A stretch of DNA of 14,033 nt from Bacteroidales bacterium (GTDB taxonomy: Bacteria; Bacteroidota; Bacteroidia; Bacteroidales; UBA7960). The stretch lies in the NCBI GenBank assembly GCA_007128045.1, contig SKYG01000300.1, positions 1 to 14,033 on the forward strand, read 5' to 3'. A program made the translations under genes and the position numbers. The notes beneath the pieces are model-generated. The model worked only from the letters and a program-made list of their open reading frames with translations. It was not told the origin of the DNA and did no database searches. Each line of letters begins with the position of its first letter. Position 1 is the stretch's first letter. This document shows, piece after piece, positions 1 to 7,218 of this stretch.

Positions 1-34
1 AGTGTTTGGTTTGTGTGTCAAGATTTGTTGTCAT
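1..34 (-). CDS. Possible 5' end of an unidentified gene, cut by the window edge
   Basis: On the minus strand an ATG at 34 opens a frame that reads MTTNLDTQTKH and runs off the left edge without a stop. It begins 22 nt after the stop codon of the arginase-like gene, a spacing that fits a third gene in the topA transcription unit. Another ATG at 45 is closed after two codons. Eleven residues are too few to assign a family. I considered T9SS/gliding genes as possible neighbours of topA in this phylum, but the visible residues do not show a lipoprotein signal and I do not claim it. Confidence 0.3.
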   Translation of the reverse strand, partial: MTTNLDTQTKH

Positions 35-56
35 GCTTATTTCATCTGACTCGAGA

Positions 57-1244
57 TTAGAGATATTTGTGATATACCTGCCACCATTTTTCGGGCATCT
101 CGTCCTGACAGGCAGCCAGATAATCCTTATAGGAACAAGAAACCAGGAATTGCCTTTCATATTTTTGATGAAGGCCTGCAGGGTAGGGCACTTCCATCCA
201 CCAACGATCACTTTTTTTACTTTTATAAAAGGTGATCGCATCTTTAAAATCTTTTATAGACACAACATATTTAATGTATTCTCCGGCGTCTTTCCGGTTG
301 CGATCAGGCATGTCGTTCTTGCGGTGAAAATAACCATCCAAGAAATACCAGATCATTTGTGCTACAAGATGCGATGTTTGGTCTCCTCTGTCAAGGGATG
401 GATTGACCTCATAAAAACCAATCGATGAAAGCTTATCGCTCAAGCCGGCATAACGAATTATTTGGCAGGCCTCTTCTCCTGTAAATCCATTGGGAGAGGC
501 ATTGGCATTACCTGGTGCATCGGGTTGCCTTACCGAAGATATGTCGAAACTTACCATGTCGGCATTTCTCACGATAGGTTCGACCTCTTCCATATCTTTT
601 CTGACCACTCCCAAACGGAAGGCATCGAAATACAACTTCTCCATTAATTCAATGGCATCCTGATCCACAAAATATGACTGATAGCCAATGTTTACGTAAT
701 TAAATAAGTAGTTTGGCTGATGTGTTAGTATGGTACTCAGATAGTTGCGATGATTGGTTTTTTCGTCTTTTCTGATGCCAATGTCGAAACATGCATCAAT
801 AGCGACCAGGTTAATGATTTGCCCAAGTTCTTCATATGCCTGGTAGTTGGCATAGGTGATATCCTGGCTTCCCCCTATGATTACCGGCGTAATTTTGTTT
901 TTGATCAACCAGGCGACTACTTGCTTGACAGCATAAAAGGTGTCAGAAACCTGGTTTCCGCGTCGGATATTGCCCAGATCGGCAATCTGAAGCCTGAAAG
1001 GTCCTTGAAAAAGACTGTAGAGGTGTTTTCTAATCCTGTCAGGGGCCAGAGCACATCCTTTATTATTGGTGGCGAACCTGTCTTCGTTAACACCCAGAAG
1101 GGCGATTTGCACCCCTGCCAGGCTCGGAAAACCATGCTCTGTGTTATGGCGTCTAACAGCCTTACCTAACACCAGGGGGTGTTCATAATTATCAGGCTGC
1201 CAGACATCCTCACCTATAGCTTCGAAATAATCTTCTATCTCCAT
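57..1244 (-). CDS. Formimidoylglutamase/arginase-like protein, probably a pseudoenzyme
   Basis: This 395-residue protein has the ureohydrolase (arginase/agmatinase/formimidoylglutamase) fold signature, but its metal-site motifs are altered. The usual GGxHD motif reads GGSQD (residues 124-128, Gln127 for His). The usual DAHxD reads DACFD (150-154, Cys152 for His). The usual DxD reads DIS (234-236, Ser236 for Asp). Asp150, Asp154, Asp234 and a conserved-looking EVNP motif (Glu279) remain. Active members normally hold two Mn ions through six ligands, so hydrolysis of formiminoglutamate or arginine is doubtful. About 85 residues past the usual domain end are rich in Trp and Tyr (RWWMEVPYP; WWQVYHKYL). 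The start lies 17 nt after the topA stop, so the two genes are probably co-transcribed. No histidine-degradation genes are nearby. Database annotation would probably say formimidoylglutamase. I infer a structural or regulatory role, function unknown. Confidence 0.85.
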   Translation of the reverse strand: MEIEDYFEAIGEDVWQPDNYEHPLVLGKAVRRHNTEHGFPSLAGVQIALLGVNEDRFATNNKGCALAPDRIRKHLYSLFQGPFRLQIADLGNIRRGNQVSDTFYAVKQVVAWLIKNKITPVIIGGSQDITYANYQAYEELGQIINLVAIDACFDIGIRKDEKTNHRNYLSTILTHQPNYLFNYVNIGYQSYFVDQDAIELMEKLYFDAFRLGVVRKDMEEVEPIVRNADMVSFDISSVRQPDAPGNANASPNGFTGEEACQIIRYAGLSDKLSSIGFYEVNPSLDRGDQTSHLVAQMIWYFLDGYFHRKNDMPDRNRKDAGEYIKYVVSIKDFKDAITFYKSKKSDRWWMEVPYPAGLHQKYERQFLVSCSYKDYLAACQDEMPEKWWQVYHKYL

Positions 1245-1261
1245 GGGATAAGAAAGTACGG

Positions 1262-3604
1262 TTAACTTTTCCCTTTTTTTCGGGTTGATGTTTTATTTGT
1301 TGTACGTGATTTTTTCGAAGAGGTTCCTTCCTGAATGATCTTTATACAGTCATCCAGATTTAATGATTCCGGGTTTGTGCCTTTTGGTATCTTGTAGTTT
1401 TTACCGGATGCTGCAATGTAAGCACCCCAGCGTCCTTTTAATACCATGATATCTGAATTCTCAGCGAATTCTTTTATGATTCGTTCCTTGTCTTTTTTGC
1501 GCTTGTCTTCTATCAGTTCTATAGCTATTTCGTTACTGATTGTTAAAGGGTCTTCGGTTTTCGGAATAGAAATGAATTTTCCATCATGCCTCAGATATGG
1601 TCCAAAACGACCAATGGCTGCTGTAATATCTTTTCCTTCAAAGGTGCCCACCTTTCGTGGGAGCTTAAACAATTCAAGCACTTCTTCAAGGGTAATTGTT
1701 TCCAGGCTTTGTTCCTTTTTTAGTCCGGCAAAATCTGGCTTCTCTTCCTGGTCAGCTTCTCCAATTTGCGCCATAGGTCCAAAACGACCAATCTTTACAT
1801 ACACATTCCGGCCGCTTTTAGGGTCTTGTCCCAATAATCGTTCGCCGCTATGCTTTTCAGATGTTTTTAATGTGGTTTCTACCCGGCTATGAAACGGTGT
1901 ATAGAAATTTTTTATCACATGGTTCCAGGATTTCTGACCTTGTGCTACTTCGTCAAACTCCTTTTCCACGTTGGCGGTAAAGTTGTAATCCATGATCTCG
2001 TCGAAATATTCTAAAAGAAAGTTGTTTACAACAATGCCAATATCAGTAGGAAAGAGTTTGTTTTTTTCGGTTCCGGCAATCTCCGTTTTAACAATCTCTG
2101 TTATTATGTCATTGCTAAGGGTGATGACATCATATGGTCTTTTTTCTCCTTCACGGTTTTCCTTAACCACATAGTCTCTTTTCAAAATAGTAGATATCGT
2201 TGGGGCATAGGTAGAAGGTCTTCCAATACCAAGTTCCTCCATTTTCTTTACAAGGCTTGCTTCGGTATATCTTGGCGGGTATTTGGAGAATCGCTGGAAT
2301 GCAGTGATTTCTTTTAGGGGAAGCACTTGTTGTATGCTCATCGGCGGCAGTATAGAGGCAGTTTCTTCGTCTTCATCATCGGAAGATTCAAGGTAGGCCT
2401 TCAAAAAACCATCAAACTTAAGCACCTCTCCGGTGGCAATAAATTGATTTCTGTTTGTTGATATACCTATGGAGACAGTTGTTTTTTCCAATAAGGCATC
2501 ACTCATTTGAGATGCGATGGTTCGTTTCCATATTAAATCATAGAGCCGCTGTTCAGAAACATCACCTCCGGGGTTGGTTACATTCATGTAGGTTGGCCTA
2601 ATAGCTTCATGGGCCTCCTGGGCTCCTTTACTTTTATTGGAAAACTTACGCAGCTTAACATATTTTTCTCCATAAGACTTTTCAATTTCAGATTTTGCCA
2701 TGGCCATAGCACCATCTGATAAGGTTACAGAGTCAGTTCTCATATAAGTTATCTTTCCTGACTCATAAAGTTTTTGTGCAACCATCATGGTGCGTGAAAC
2801 TGAGAATCCAAGTTTACGGCTGGCCTCCTGTTGTAAGGTTGAGGTGGTAAAAGGAGGAGCAGGCGTTTTCTTTGCAGGCTTGGTCTCAACGTTTTCAACA
2901 GTGAAGGTAGCGCCTTTGCAAGACTCTAAAAATTCAAGGGCTTCTTTTTTTTCGGAAAAGCGACGAGGGAGTTCTGCTTTAACCACTGTTGTTTGGCCAT
3001 TATGGACCACATCAAAGAGGGCAATGAGCCTGTAGGAGAAGCTGGTTTTAAAGGCTTGTATCTCTTTTTCTCTTTCAACAATAAGACGAACAGCAACAGA
3101 CTGTACCCGTCCGGCTGAAAGCGCCGGTTTAACCTTTTTCCATAGAAGTGGTGACAACTCAAAACCCACAAGTCTGTCGAGTACACGCCGTGCCTGTTGG
3201 GCGTTAACCAGGTTATTGTCAATCAGCCGCGGTTTGTCGATGGCCTCAAGTATGGCTTTTTTGGTTATCTCATGAAACACAATGCGTTTATATGTCTGTT
3301 CATTTAGCCCCAGGCTTTCTGCAAGATGCCAGGAAATAGCCTCCCCTTCACGATCCTCATCAGTAGCCAACCATACAATATCAGCTTGTTTCGATAGTTT
3401 TTTCAGGTCGGAAACCACAGCTTTTTTATCAGAAGGGATTTCGTATAAGGGTTGAAAGTCATTTTCAATCTCAATACCAATGGTTGACTTAGGCAGATCA
3501 CGAACATGGCCAAAGCTAGACTTGACCAGGAAGTCTTTACCTAAAAAACCTTCTATGGTTTTTGCCTTGGCAGGCGACTCAACAATTACAAGATTTTTTG
3601 CCAT
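1262..3604 (-). CDS. topA: DNA topoisomerase I (type IA)
   Basis: This cytoplasmic enzyme relaxes negatively supercoiled DNA through a 5'-phosphotyrosine intermediate. The N-terminal Toprim domain is clear, with Glu9 in VIVESPAKAKT and the acidic triad in TDEDREGEA (residues 81-89). The active-site tyrosine is Tyr287 in ITYMRTDS. At 780 residues it is shorter than E. coli TopA (865). Instead of cysteine zinc fingers, the C-terminus carries repeated GRFGP/GRWGAY modules of the Toprim C-terminal repeat type (roughly residues 600-760), then a Lys/Arg/Ser/Thr-rich tail that probably contacts DNA. The start is set by the conserved MAKNLVIVESPAKAKT beginning and by a -7 element only about 20 nt upstream. 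It is divergent from miaB and lies upstream of the arginase-like gene. Confidence 0.97.
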   Translation of the reverse strand: MAKNLVIVESPAKAKTIEGFLGKDFLVKSSFGHVRDLPKSTIGIEIENDFQPLYEIPSDKKAVVSDLKKLSKQADIVWLATDEDREGEAISWHLAESLGLNEQTYKRIVFHEITKKAILEAIDKPRLIDNNLVNAQQARRVLDRLVGFELSPLLWKKVKPALSAGRVQSVAVRLIVEREKEIQAFKTSFSYRLIALFDVVHNGQTTVVKAELPRRFSEKKEALEFLESCKGATFTVENVETKPAKKTPAPPFTTSTLQQEASRKLGFSVSRTMMVAQKLYESGKITYMRTDSVTLSDGAMAMAKSEIEKSYGEKYVKLRKFSNKSKGAQEAHEAIRPTYMNVTNPGGDVSEQRLYDLIWKRTIASQMSDALLEKTTVSIGISTNRNQFIATGEVLKFDGFLKAYLESSDDEDEETASILPPMSIQQVLPLKEITAFQRFSKYPPRYTEASLVKKMEELGIGRPSTYAPTISTILKRDYVVKENREGEKRPYDVITLSNDIITEIVKTEIAGTEKNKLFPTDIGIVVNNFLLEYFDEIMDYNFTANVEKEFDEVAQGQKSWNHVIKNFYTPFHSRVETTLKTSEKHSGERLLGQDPKSGRNVYVKIGRFGPMAQIGEADQEEKPDFAGLKKEQSLETITLEEVLELFKLPRKVGTFEGKDITAAIGRFGPYLRHDGKFISIPKTEDPLTISNEIAIELIEDKRKKDKERIIKEFAENSDIMVLKGRWGAYIAASGKNYKIPKGTNPESLNLDDCIKIIQEGTSSKKSRTTNKTSTRKKGKS

Positions 3605-3622
3605 AGTTTTTTTTTAAGGGGT

Positions 3623-3630
3623 CAAAAGTA
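3623..3630 (-). promoter_or_regulatory. Putative -7 element of the topA promoter
   Basis: The minus strand reads TACTTTTG here, an exact match to the Bacteroidota TAnnTTTG -7 pattern. It lies 18 nt upstream of the topA ATG, predicting a leader of only about 10-15 nt. No TTG is seen at the expected -33 spacing, so the call rests on the -7 box and its position. Confidence 0.5.
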
Positions 3631-3641
3631 AGCATTTTTCT

Positions 3642-3649
3642 TAATTTTG
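3642..3649 (+). promoter_or_regulatory. Putative -7 element of the miaB promoter
   Basis: TAATTTTG on the plus strand matches TAnnTTTG exactly and lies 42 nt upstream of the miaB ATG. A clear -33 TTG at 19-21 nt is lacking. Only 11 nt separate it from the oppositely oriented topA -7 box. Confidence 0.5.
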
Positions 3650-3691
3650 CCTTCCGGTTAACGAAAGGAATACGACCGTTAACCAATAAAC

Positions 3692-5029
3692 ATGAAAAAA
3701 AAGAAGGTATATATCGAAACGTACGGGTGTCAGATGAACTTCTCTGACAGCGAGATCGTGGCTTCTGTAATGACAGAAAACAACTATGAGACCGCATTGT
3801 CAGCACAGGATTCGGATGTGATATTCTTGAATACGTGTTCTATTCGGGACAATGCTGAACAGCGGGTTTTGAACAGGCTGAAGCAGCTTCAGGTTTTACG
3901 AAAAAAAAATCCTGCACTTATCATAGGTGTGTTGGGCTGTATGGCTGAAAGGCTAAAAACATCCTTGCTGGAAGAGCAGAGGCTGGGTATGCGTATTGAT
4001 ATGGTTGTTGGGCCAGACGCCTACCGTGATCTTCCCCAGTTGATGGTTGACGCGGAAAGCGGGCAGAAGGCTGTAAATATTATACTATCATCGGAGGAGA
4101 CCTATGCCGATATCACCCCGGTAAGGTATGCTGCCGGGGGGGTGTCTGCTTTTATTTCTATCATGCGCGGGTGTGAGAATTTTTGTTCTTACTGTGTGGT
4201 GCCACATACCCGCGGTAAAGAAAGAAGCAGAAATCCCGATTCTATTGTCAATGAAGCCAGGCAGCTTATTGATGATGGCTACAAGGAAATCACCCTGCTG
4301 GGCCAGAACGTAAACTCCTATGCCTGGAAAGAAGCCTCCGGCAATATACCTGTTGATTTTCCATCGCTGATGGAGAACATAGCCAGCCTTAGCAGCCAGC
4401 TAAGAATCAGGTTTGCAACATCTCACCCCAAGGATATGTCTGACGAACTGCTCTATGTGATTTCCAGGCATCCAACTATATGTAAGTCAATTCATTTGCC
4501 TGTGCAGTCAGGCAGCAGCTCAGTGCTGAAACGTATGAACCGGAAGTACACCCGTGAAGATTATTTGCAGCGCATCGAAGCCATTCGAAAGATTGTTCCC
4601 GGATGCGCCATCTCAACAGATATTATTACGGGGTTCTGCGGTGAAACCGATCAGGAGTTTCATGAAACATTAAGTTTGATGGAGCGGGTAGGCTATGATT
4701 TTGCATATATGTTTAAATATTCAGAACGCCCTGGTACGATTGCTGCAAAGAAATTAAAGGATGATGTTCCGGAAGCTGTTAAAACCATAAGACTGGAAGA
4801 GGTAATCAACTTGCAGCAACAACTATCGCTCAGAAGCAACCAGGCTGAGGTCGGTAGTTTACAGGAAGTGCTTGTAGAGGGCCCGTCCAAACGTTCTTCA
4901 GCGTACGTTTCCGGCCGGACATCAAGGAATAAGGTGGTGGTGTTCCCCGACAACCATTACAAAGCCGGCGACTATGTGATGGTGAAAATTACTGGTTGTA
5001 CTTCCGCAACCCTGAAGGGGGAATCCTAA
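3692..5029 (+). CDS. miaB: tRNA-2-methylthio-N6-isopentenyladenosine37 methylthiotransferase
   Basis: This radical-SAM enzyme adds the 2-methylthio group to i6A37 of tRNAs that read codons beginning with U. It has 445 residues, the usual MiaB length. The N-terminal methylthiotransferase domain holds the auxiliary [4Fe-4S] cysteines Cys13 (YGCQMN), Cys49 (NTCSIRDNAEQR) and Cys83 (GCMAE). The radical-SAM cluster motif CxxxCxxC is Cys161, Cys165 and Cys168 in RGCENFCSYCVVPHTRG. A C-terminal TRAM-type RNA-binding domain covers about 380-442. The NTCSIRDNAEQR motif and lack of extra domains favour MiaB over RimO or MtaB. The start has no Shine-Dalgarno but an A-rich context. It is the only plus-strand gene in the left half, and its stop overlaps that of ispD. 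Confidence 0.95.
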   Translation: MKKKKVYIETYGCQMNFSDSEIVASVMTENNYETALSAQDSDVIFLNTCSIRDNAEQRVLNRLKQLQVLRKKNPALIIGVLGCMAERLKTSLLEEQRLGMRIDMVVGPDAYRDLPQLMVDAESGQKAVNIILSSEETYADITPVRYAAGGVSAFISIMRGCENFCSYCVVPHTRGKERSRNPDSIVNEARQLIDDGYKEITLLGQNVNSYAWKEASGNIPVDFPSLMENIASLSSQLRIRFATSHPKDMSDELLYVISRHPTICKSIHLPVQSGSSSVLKRMNRKYTREDYLQRIEAIRKIVPGCAISTDIITGFCGETDQEFHETLSLMERVGYDFAYMFKYSERPGTIAAKKLKDDVPEAVKTIRLEEVINLQQQLSLRSNQAEVGSLQEVLVEGPSKRSSAYVSGRTSRNKVVVFPDNHYKAGDYVMVKITGCTSATLKGES

Positions 5030-5703
5030 TGTATACTTTGTTTTTTTATCAACATTTCTGCAACTATCAAATCGGCAGGCGTAGTAATCTTTATGTTCTC
5101 GGCGTTCCCATCAACGAGAAACAGCCTGGCTCCATCAGTTTCCAGTACAGTAGCGTCATCAGTAAATGATTCGTGATAGTTTTTGTGATAGGCTTTTTTT
5201 ATCAATACCCCGAGAAAGCATTGCGGTGTTTGTACCATCCTTATTTTTTCCCTGTCTAACGGCCTGTTACCCGGACCTTCAATCAATCTTACTGAATCAA
5301 TAGATTTCAGTACAGGTATGGCATTGCCAAACTTTTCTGCGAAATGAAATACCCGGGAGATGGTGTTTAGCGAAACCAAAGGTCTGGCTGCATCATGGAT
5401 GGCAACCAAAGAATCATCAGGCACAAAGCGCAACCCATTTTTAACGGTATGAAACCTTGTTGGACCACCCGTTACCTGTTGGTGGTGTATCTCAAAATGA
5501 TGCTTACGGCAAAGCTTTTTCCAGTCTTCAATATATGATTCCGGAAGGGCCAGAATAAACTGTATGTCGGGAGCATAGCTTAAAAAGGCATGAAAGACGT
5601 GCATGAGAACTGGTTTCCCTGCAATTTCAATAAACTGCTTGGGAACAGCTGAACCCATTCGCTTACCATCCCCTCCAGCTGCTATGAGTACATACTTTTT
5701 CAT
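5026..5703 (-). CDS. ispD: 2-C-methyl-D-erythritol 4-phosphate cytidylyltransferase
   Basis: IspD condenses MEP with CTP to give CDP-methylerythritol and PPi, the third step of the non-mevalonate isoprenoid pathway. The 225-residue length is typical. The glycine-rich CTP loop AAGGDGKRMG covers residues 8-17, followed by Lys22 in PKQF. Further conserved motifs are AIHDAARPLV (101-110), VQTPQCF (157-163), TDDATVLE (181-188) and NIKITTP with Lys205 near the C-terminus. The stop codon shares bases with that of miaB on the other strand. Upstream lie 258 nt of non-coding repeat-bearing DNA before queA, so it may be read from queA or from an unseen promoter. I saw only an imperfect -7-like TACCCTTTG at 5764-5772. 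Confidence 0.95.
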   Translation of the reverse strand: MKKYVLIAAGGDGKRMGSAVPKQFIEIAGKPVLMHVFHAFLSYAPDIQFILALPESYIEDWKKLCRKHHFEIHHQQVTGGPTRFHTVKNGLRFVPDDSLVAIHDAARPLVSLNTISRVFHFAEKFGNAIPVLKSIDSVRLIEGPGNRPLDREKIRMVQTPQCFLGVLIKKAYHKNYHESFTDDATVLETDGARLFLVDGNAENIKITTPADLIVAEMLIKKQSIH

Positions 5704-5793
5704 GGTATCCGTTCCCAGTTACACGCAATTCAATTTTCTAAGATGGTCTGCCCTGAAACCCGACAAAGGGTATCCATCAATCTGCAGGGGATT

Positions 5794-5811
5794 TCTCGCT
5801 ACGCTTCGAGA
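5794..5811. repeat. Small inverted repeat in a GC-rich spacer segment
   Basis: TCTCG (5794-5798) and CGAGA (5807-5811) can pair around an 8-nt loop. The surrounding 5785-5845 stretch is visibly more G+C rich than other intergenic DNA here and contains a second short GCGC-ACT-GCGC inverted repeat. It sits between ispD and the heptad array, with no credible gene. It may be a copy of a dispersed intergenic repeat, which needs a genome-wide comparison. Confidence 0.4.
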
Positions 5812-5855
5812 CAGGCCCGGGAACCTGCGCACTGCGCGCTGAGAAAAACCCGCAA

Positions 5856-5960
5856 CTCACTACTCACTACTTACTACTCACTACTCACTACTCACTACTC
5901 ACTACTTACTACTCACTACTCACTACTTACTACTCACTACTCACTACTCACTACTCACAA
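5856..5960. repeat. Tandem heptanucleotide array, 15 units
   Basis: Fifteen contiguous 7-bp units fill 105 bp. Eleven read CTCACTA. Units 3, 8 and 11 (5870-5876, 5905-5911, 5926-5932) read CTTACTA. The last (5954-5960) is CTCACAA. The array starts 1 nt beyond the queA stop codon on the minus strand. Read in the queA/ispD direction, each unit is TAGTGAG or TAGTAAG. This puts two stop codons in the same frame per unit, and since 7 is not a multiple of 3 the stops fall in all frames. The plus strand stays open and would encode a Leu-Leu-Thr-Thr-His-Tyr-Ser repeat, which I do not consider a gene. A CRISPR array is excluded because there are no spacers. Confidence 0.95.
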
Positions 5961-5961
5961 C

Positions 5962-7011
5962 CTAAATAATCAGCATGGCATCGCCATACGTAAAAAACTT
6001 GTATTTCTCTTTGATGGCAATTTTGTAAGCTTTCATCAGGGTGTCAAATCCTGCAAATGCGGCCACCATCATCATTAGTGTTGACTGAGGCAGGTGAAAA
6101 TTTGAGACCATGCTGTTGGCGACGCTAAAATCGAAGGGGGGGTAAATAAATTTATTGGTCCATCCTTCATAGGGTTTTAGATGGCCAGAGATAGAGACCG
6201 ATGATTCCAATGCCCTCATGGTAGTGGTTCCGACTGCACAAATTTTACGGCGGTTTTCTTTGGCTTTATTAACAGTGTCTGCGGTGATGCTTTCAATAAA
6301 AAACTCTTCGCTGTCCATCTTATGTTTGCTGAGGTCTTCCACATCTACATTGCGGAAGTTGCCGAGGCCTGCATGCAATGTGATTTCTGCAAAGTTTATG
6401 CCTTTGATTTCAAGTCTTTTGACCAGTTCACGACTAAAGTGCATGCCTGCGGTGGGTGCTGCCACGGCGCCTTCACGTTTGGCAAAAACAGTTTGGTATC
6501 GTTCTTTGTCATCAGCTTCAACAGCACGTTTAATCTGTTTCGGCAATGGTGTTTCACCCAGGTTTTCGATGGTTCTTTTAAATTCATCATAGGTGCCATC
6601 AAACAAAAATCGAAGGGTTCTTCCCCGGGAGGTTGTATTGTCAATGACCTCTGCCACCAGGTTGTCGTCTTCACCAAAATACAGCTTGTTGCCTATCCGG
6701 ATCTTTCTGGCCGGATCTACCAGGACATCCCATAAGCGGGCATCGCGGTTTAGCTCACGTAACAAAAACACCTCAATTTTGGCGCCGGTTTTTTCTTTGG
6801 TGCCATAAAGGCGTGCCGGAAACACCCTGGTATTATTTACCACCATAACATCTTGATCGTCGAAATAATCAATGATGTCTTTAAAGAGCTTATGTTCAAT
6901 TGTATTATCTGCTCTGTTAATGATCATGAGGCGGGATTCATCCCTATTTGATGGGGGTCTTTCAGCAATGAGTTCAGTTGGCAGGTTGAATTTAAAGTCA
7001 GATAATTTCAT
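5962..7011 (-). CDS. queA: S-adenosylmethionine:tRNA ribosyltransferase-isomerase
   Basis: QueA transfers and isomerises the ribosyl part of SAM onto preQ1 at the tRNA wobble position, forming epoxyqueuosine. The 349 residues match the family throughout: MKLSDFKFNLP at the N-terminus, VNNTRVFPARL (58-68), PTAGMHF (186-192), TLHAGLGNFR (211-220) and the FHLPQSTLMMM region near the C-terminus. The start is fixed by the conserved N-terminus. It follows truB in the same direction but is separated by 278 nt containing a separate promoter, hairpins and a heptad repeat. The 3' end runs straight into a 15-unit heptad array. No other queuosine genes are in the window. MiaB and TruB also modify tRNA but belong to other pathways. 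Confidence 0.96.
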   Translation of the reverse strand: MKLSDFKFNLPTELIAERPPSNRDESRLMIINRADNTIEHKLFKDIIDYFDDQDVMVVNNTRVFPARLYGTKEKTGAKIEVFLLRELNRDARLWDVLVDPARKIRIGNKLYFGEDDNLVAEVIDNTTSRGRTLRFLFDGTYDEFKRTIENLGETPLPKQIKRAVEADDKERYQTVFAKREGAVAAPTAGMHFSRELVKRLEIKGINFAEITLHAGLGNFRNVDVEDLSKHKMDSEEFFIESITADTVNKAKENRRKICAVGTTTMRALESSVSISGHLKPYEGWTNKFIYPPFDFSVANSMVSNFHLPQSTLMMMVAAFAGFDTLMKAYKIAIKEKYKFFTYGDAMLII

Positions 7012-7026
7012 GTGTTTATTTTTTTT

Positions 7027-7054
7027 CCTTTGACCTTCGACCTTCGACCTTTGA
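7027..7054. repeat. Second heptanucleotide array, 4 units, in the queA leader
   Basis: Four contiguous 7-bp units read CCTTTGA, CCTTCGA, CCTTCGA, CCTTTGA and are followed by CCCC. On the minus (queA) strand this is a GGTCRAA-type repeat lying 16-43 nt upstream of the queA ATG. As in the larger array at the other end of queA, the units differ only by a C/T transition at one position. Confidence 0.85.
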
Positions 7055-7127
7055 CCCCATGAAAAACAATCATGCGTCTGTGTGTCAAGGAGATTGTCAT
7101 GGCTCGGTTTATTTAAGATATGCGGAT

Positions 7128-7196
7128 TTATGATACTAATGGCAAAGGCAAACAGGCCAGCTGTTTTTTACGTTGCCAATGTGTGTTGTGATTCAT
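7128..7196 (-). CDS. Possible 22-codon leader ORF upstream of queA
   Basis: On the minus strand, ATG at 7196 begins a 22-residue frame (MNHNTHWQRKKQ, then LACLPLPLVS) ending in TAA. It starts about 20 nt after the -7 box of the queA leader promoter and contains the hairpin at 7150-7166. There is no recognisable attenuation run of one amino acid and no known family. A chance ORF of this length is quite possible. Confidence 0.2.
   Translation of the reverse strand: MNHNTHWQRKKQLACLPLPLVS
7150..7166. repeat. Hairpin in the queA leader
   Basis: AAACAG (7150-7155) and CTGTTT (7161-7166) are perfect inverted arms around the loop GCCAG. An alternative outer pairing GGCAA/TTGCC (7147-7151 with 7173-7177) also exists. 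On the plus strand the arm runs on into extra T residues, like a weak intrinsic terminator, but no plus-strand gene lies upstream. In queA mRNA it would be a leader stem-loop. Confidence 0.4.
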
Positions 7197-7218
7197 GTCA
7201 AATTTGTGGGAAAGAGTG

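Noticed and set aside
20..31. The 12-mer AAGATTTGTTGT also occurs at 7279-7290
   Set aside because: The match does not extend, and short A/T-rich matches are expected by chance in 14 kb.
750..1169. Plus-strand 139-codon frame inside the arginase-like gene
   Set aside because: It is a shadow of the minus-strand gene, which has clear family motifs; the opposite frame has none.
4994..5047. Intrinsic terminator after miaB (GGTTG/CAACC stem, then a T-run)
   Set aside because: The T-run begins about 25 nt after the stem and the stem lies in coding sequence, so it does not have terminator geometry.
5856..5960. CRISPR array
   Set aside because: Units are 7 bp and contiguous with no spacers; this is a tandem microsatellite-like repeat.
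5743..6078. Plus-strand open frame of 111 codons through the heptad array, encoding a seven-residue repeat
   Set aside because: Its openness follows from the repeat sequence, it overlaps the queA 3' end in antisense, and it has no promoter, family match or plausible start region.
7012..7212. preQ1 riboswitch in the queA leader
   Set aside because: I could not find the compact preQ1 aptamer pattern. A hairpin exists, but nothing links it to a known class.
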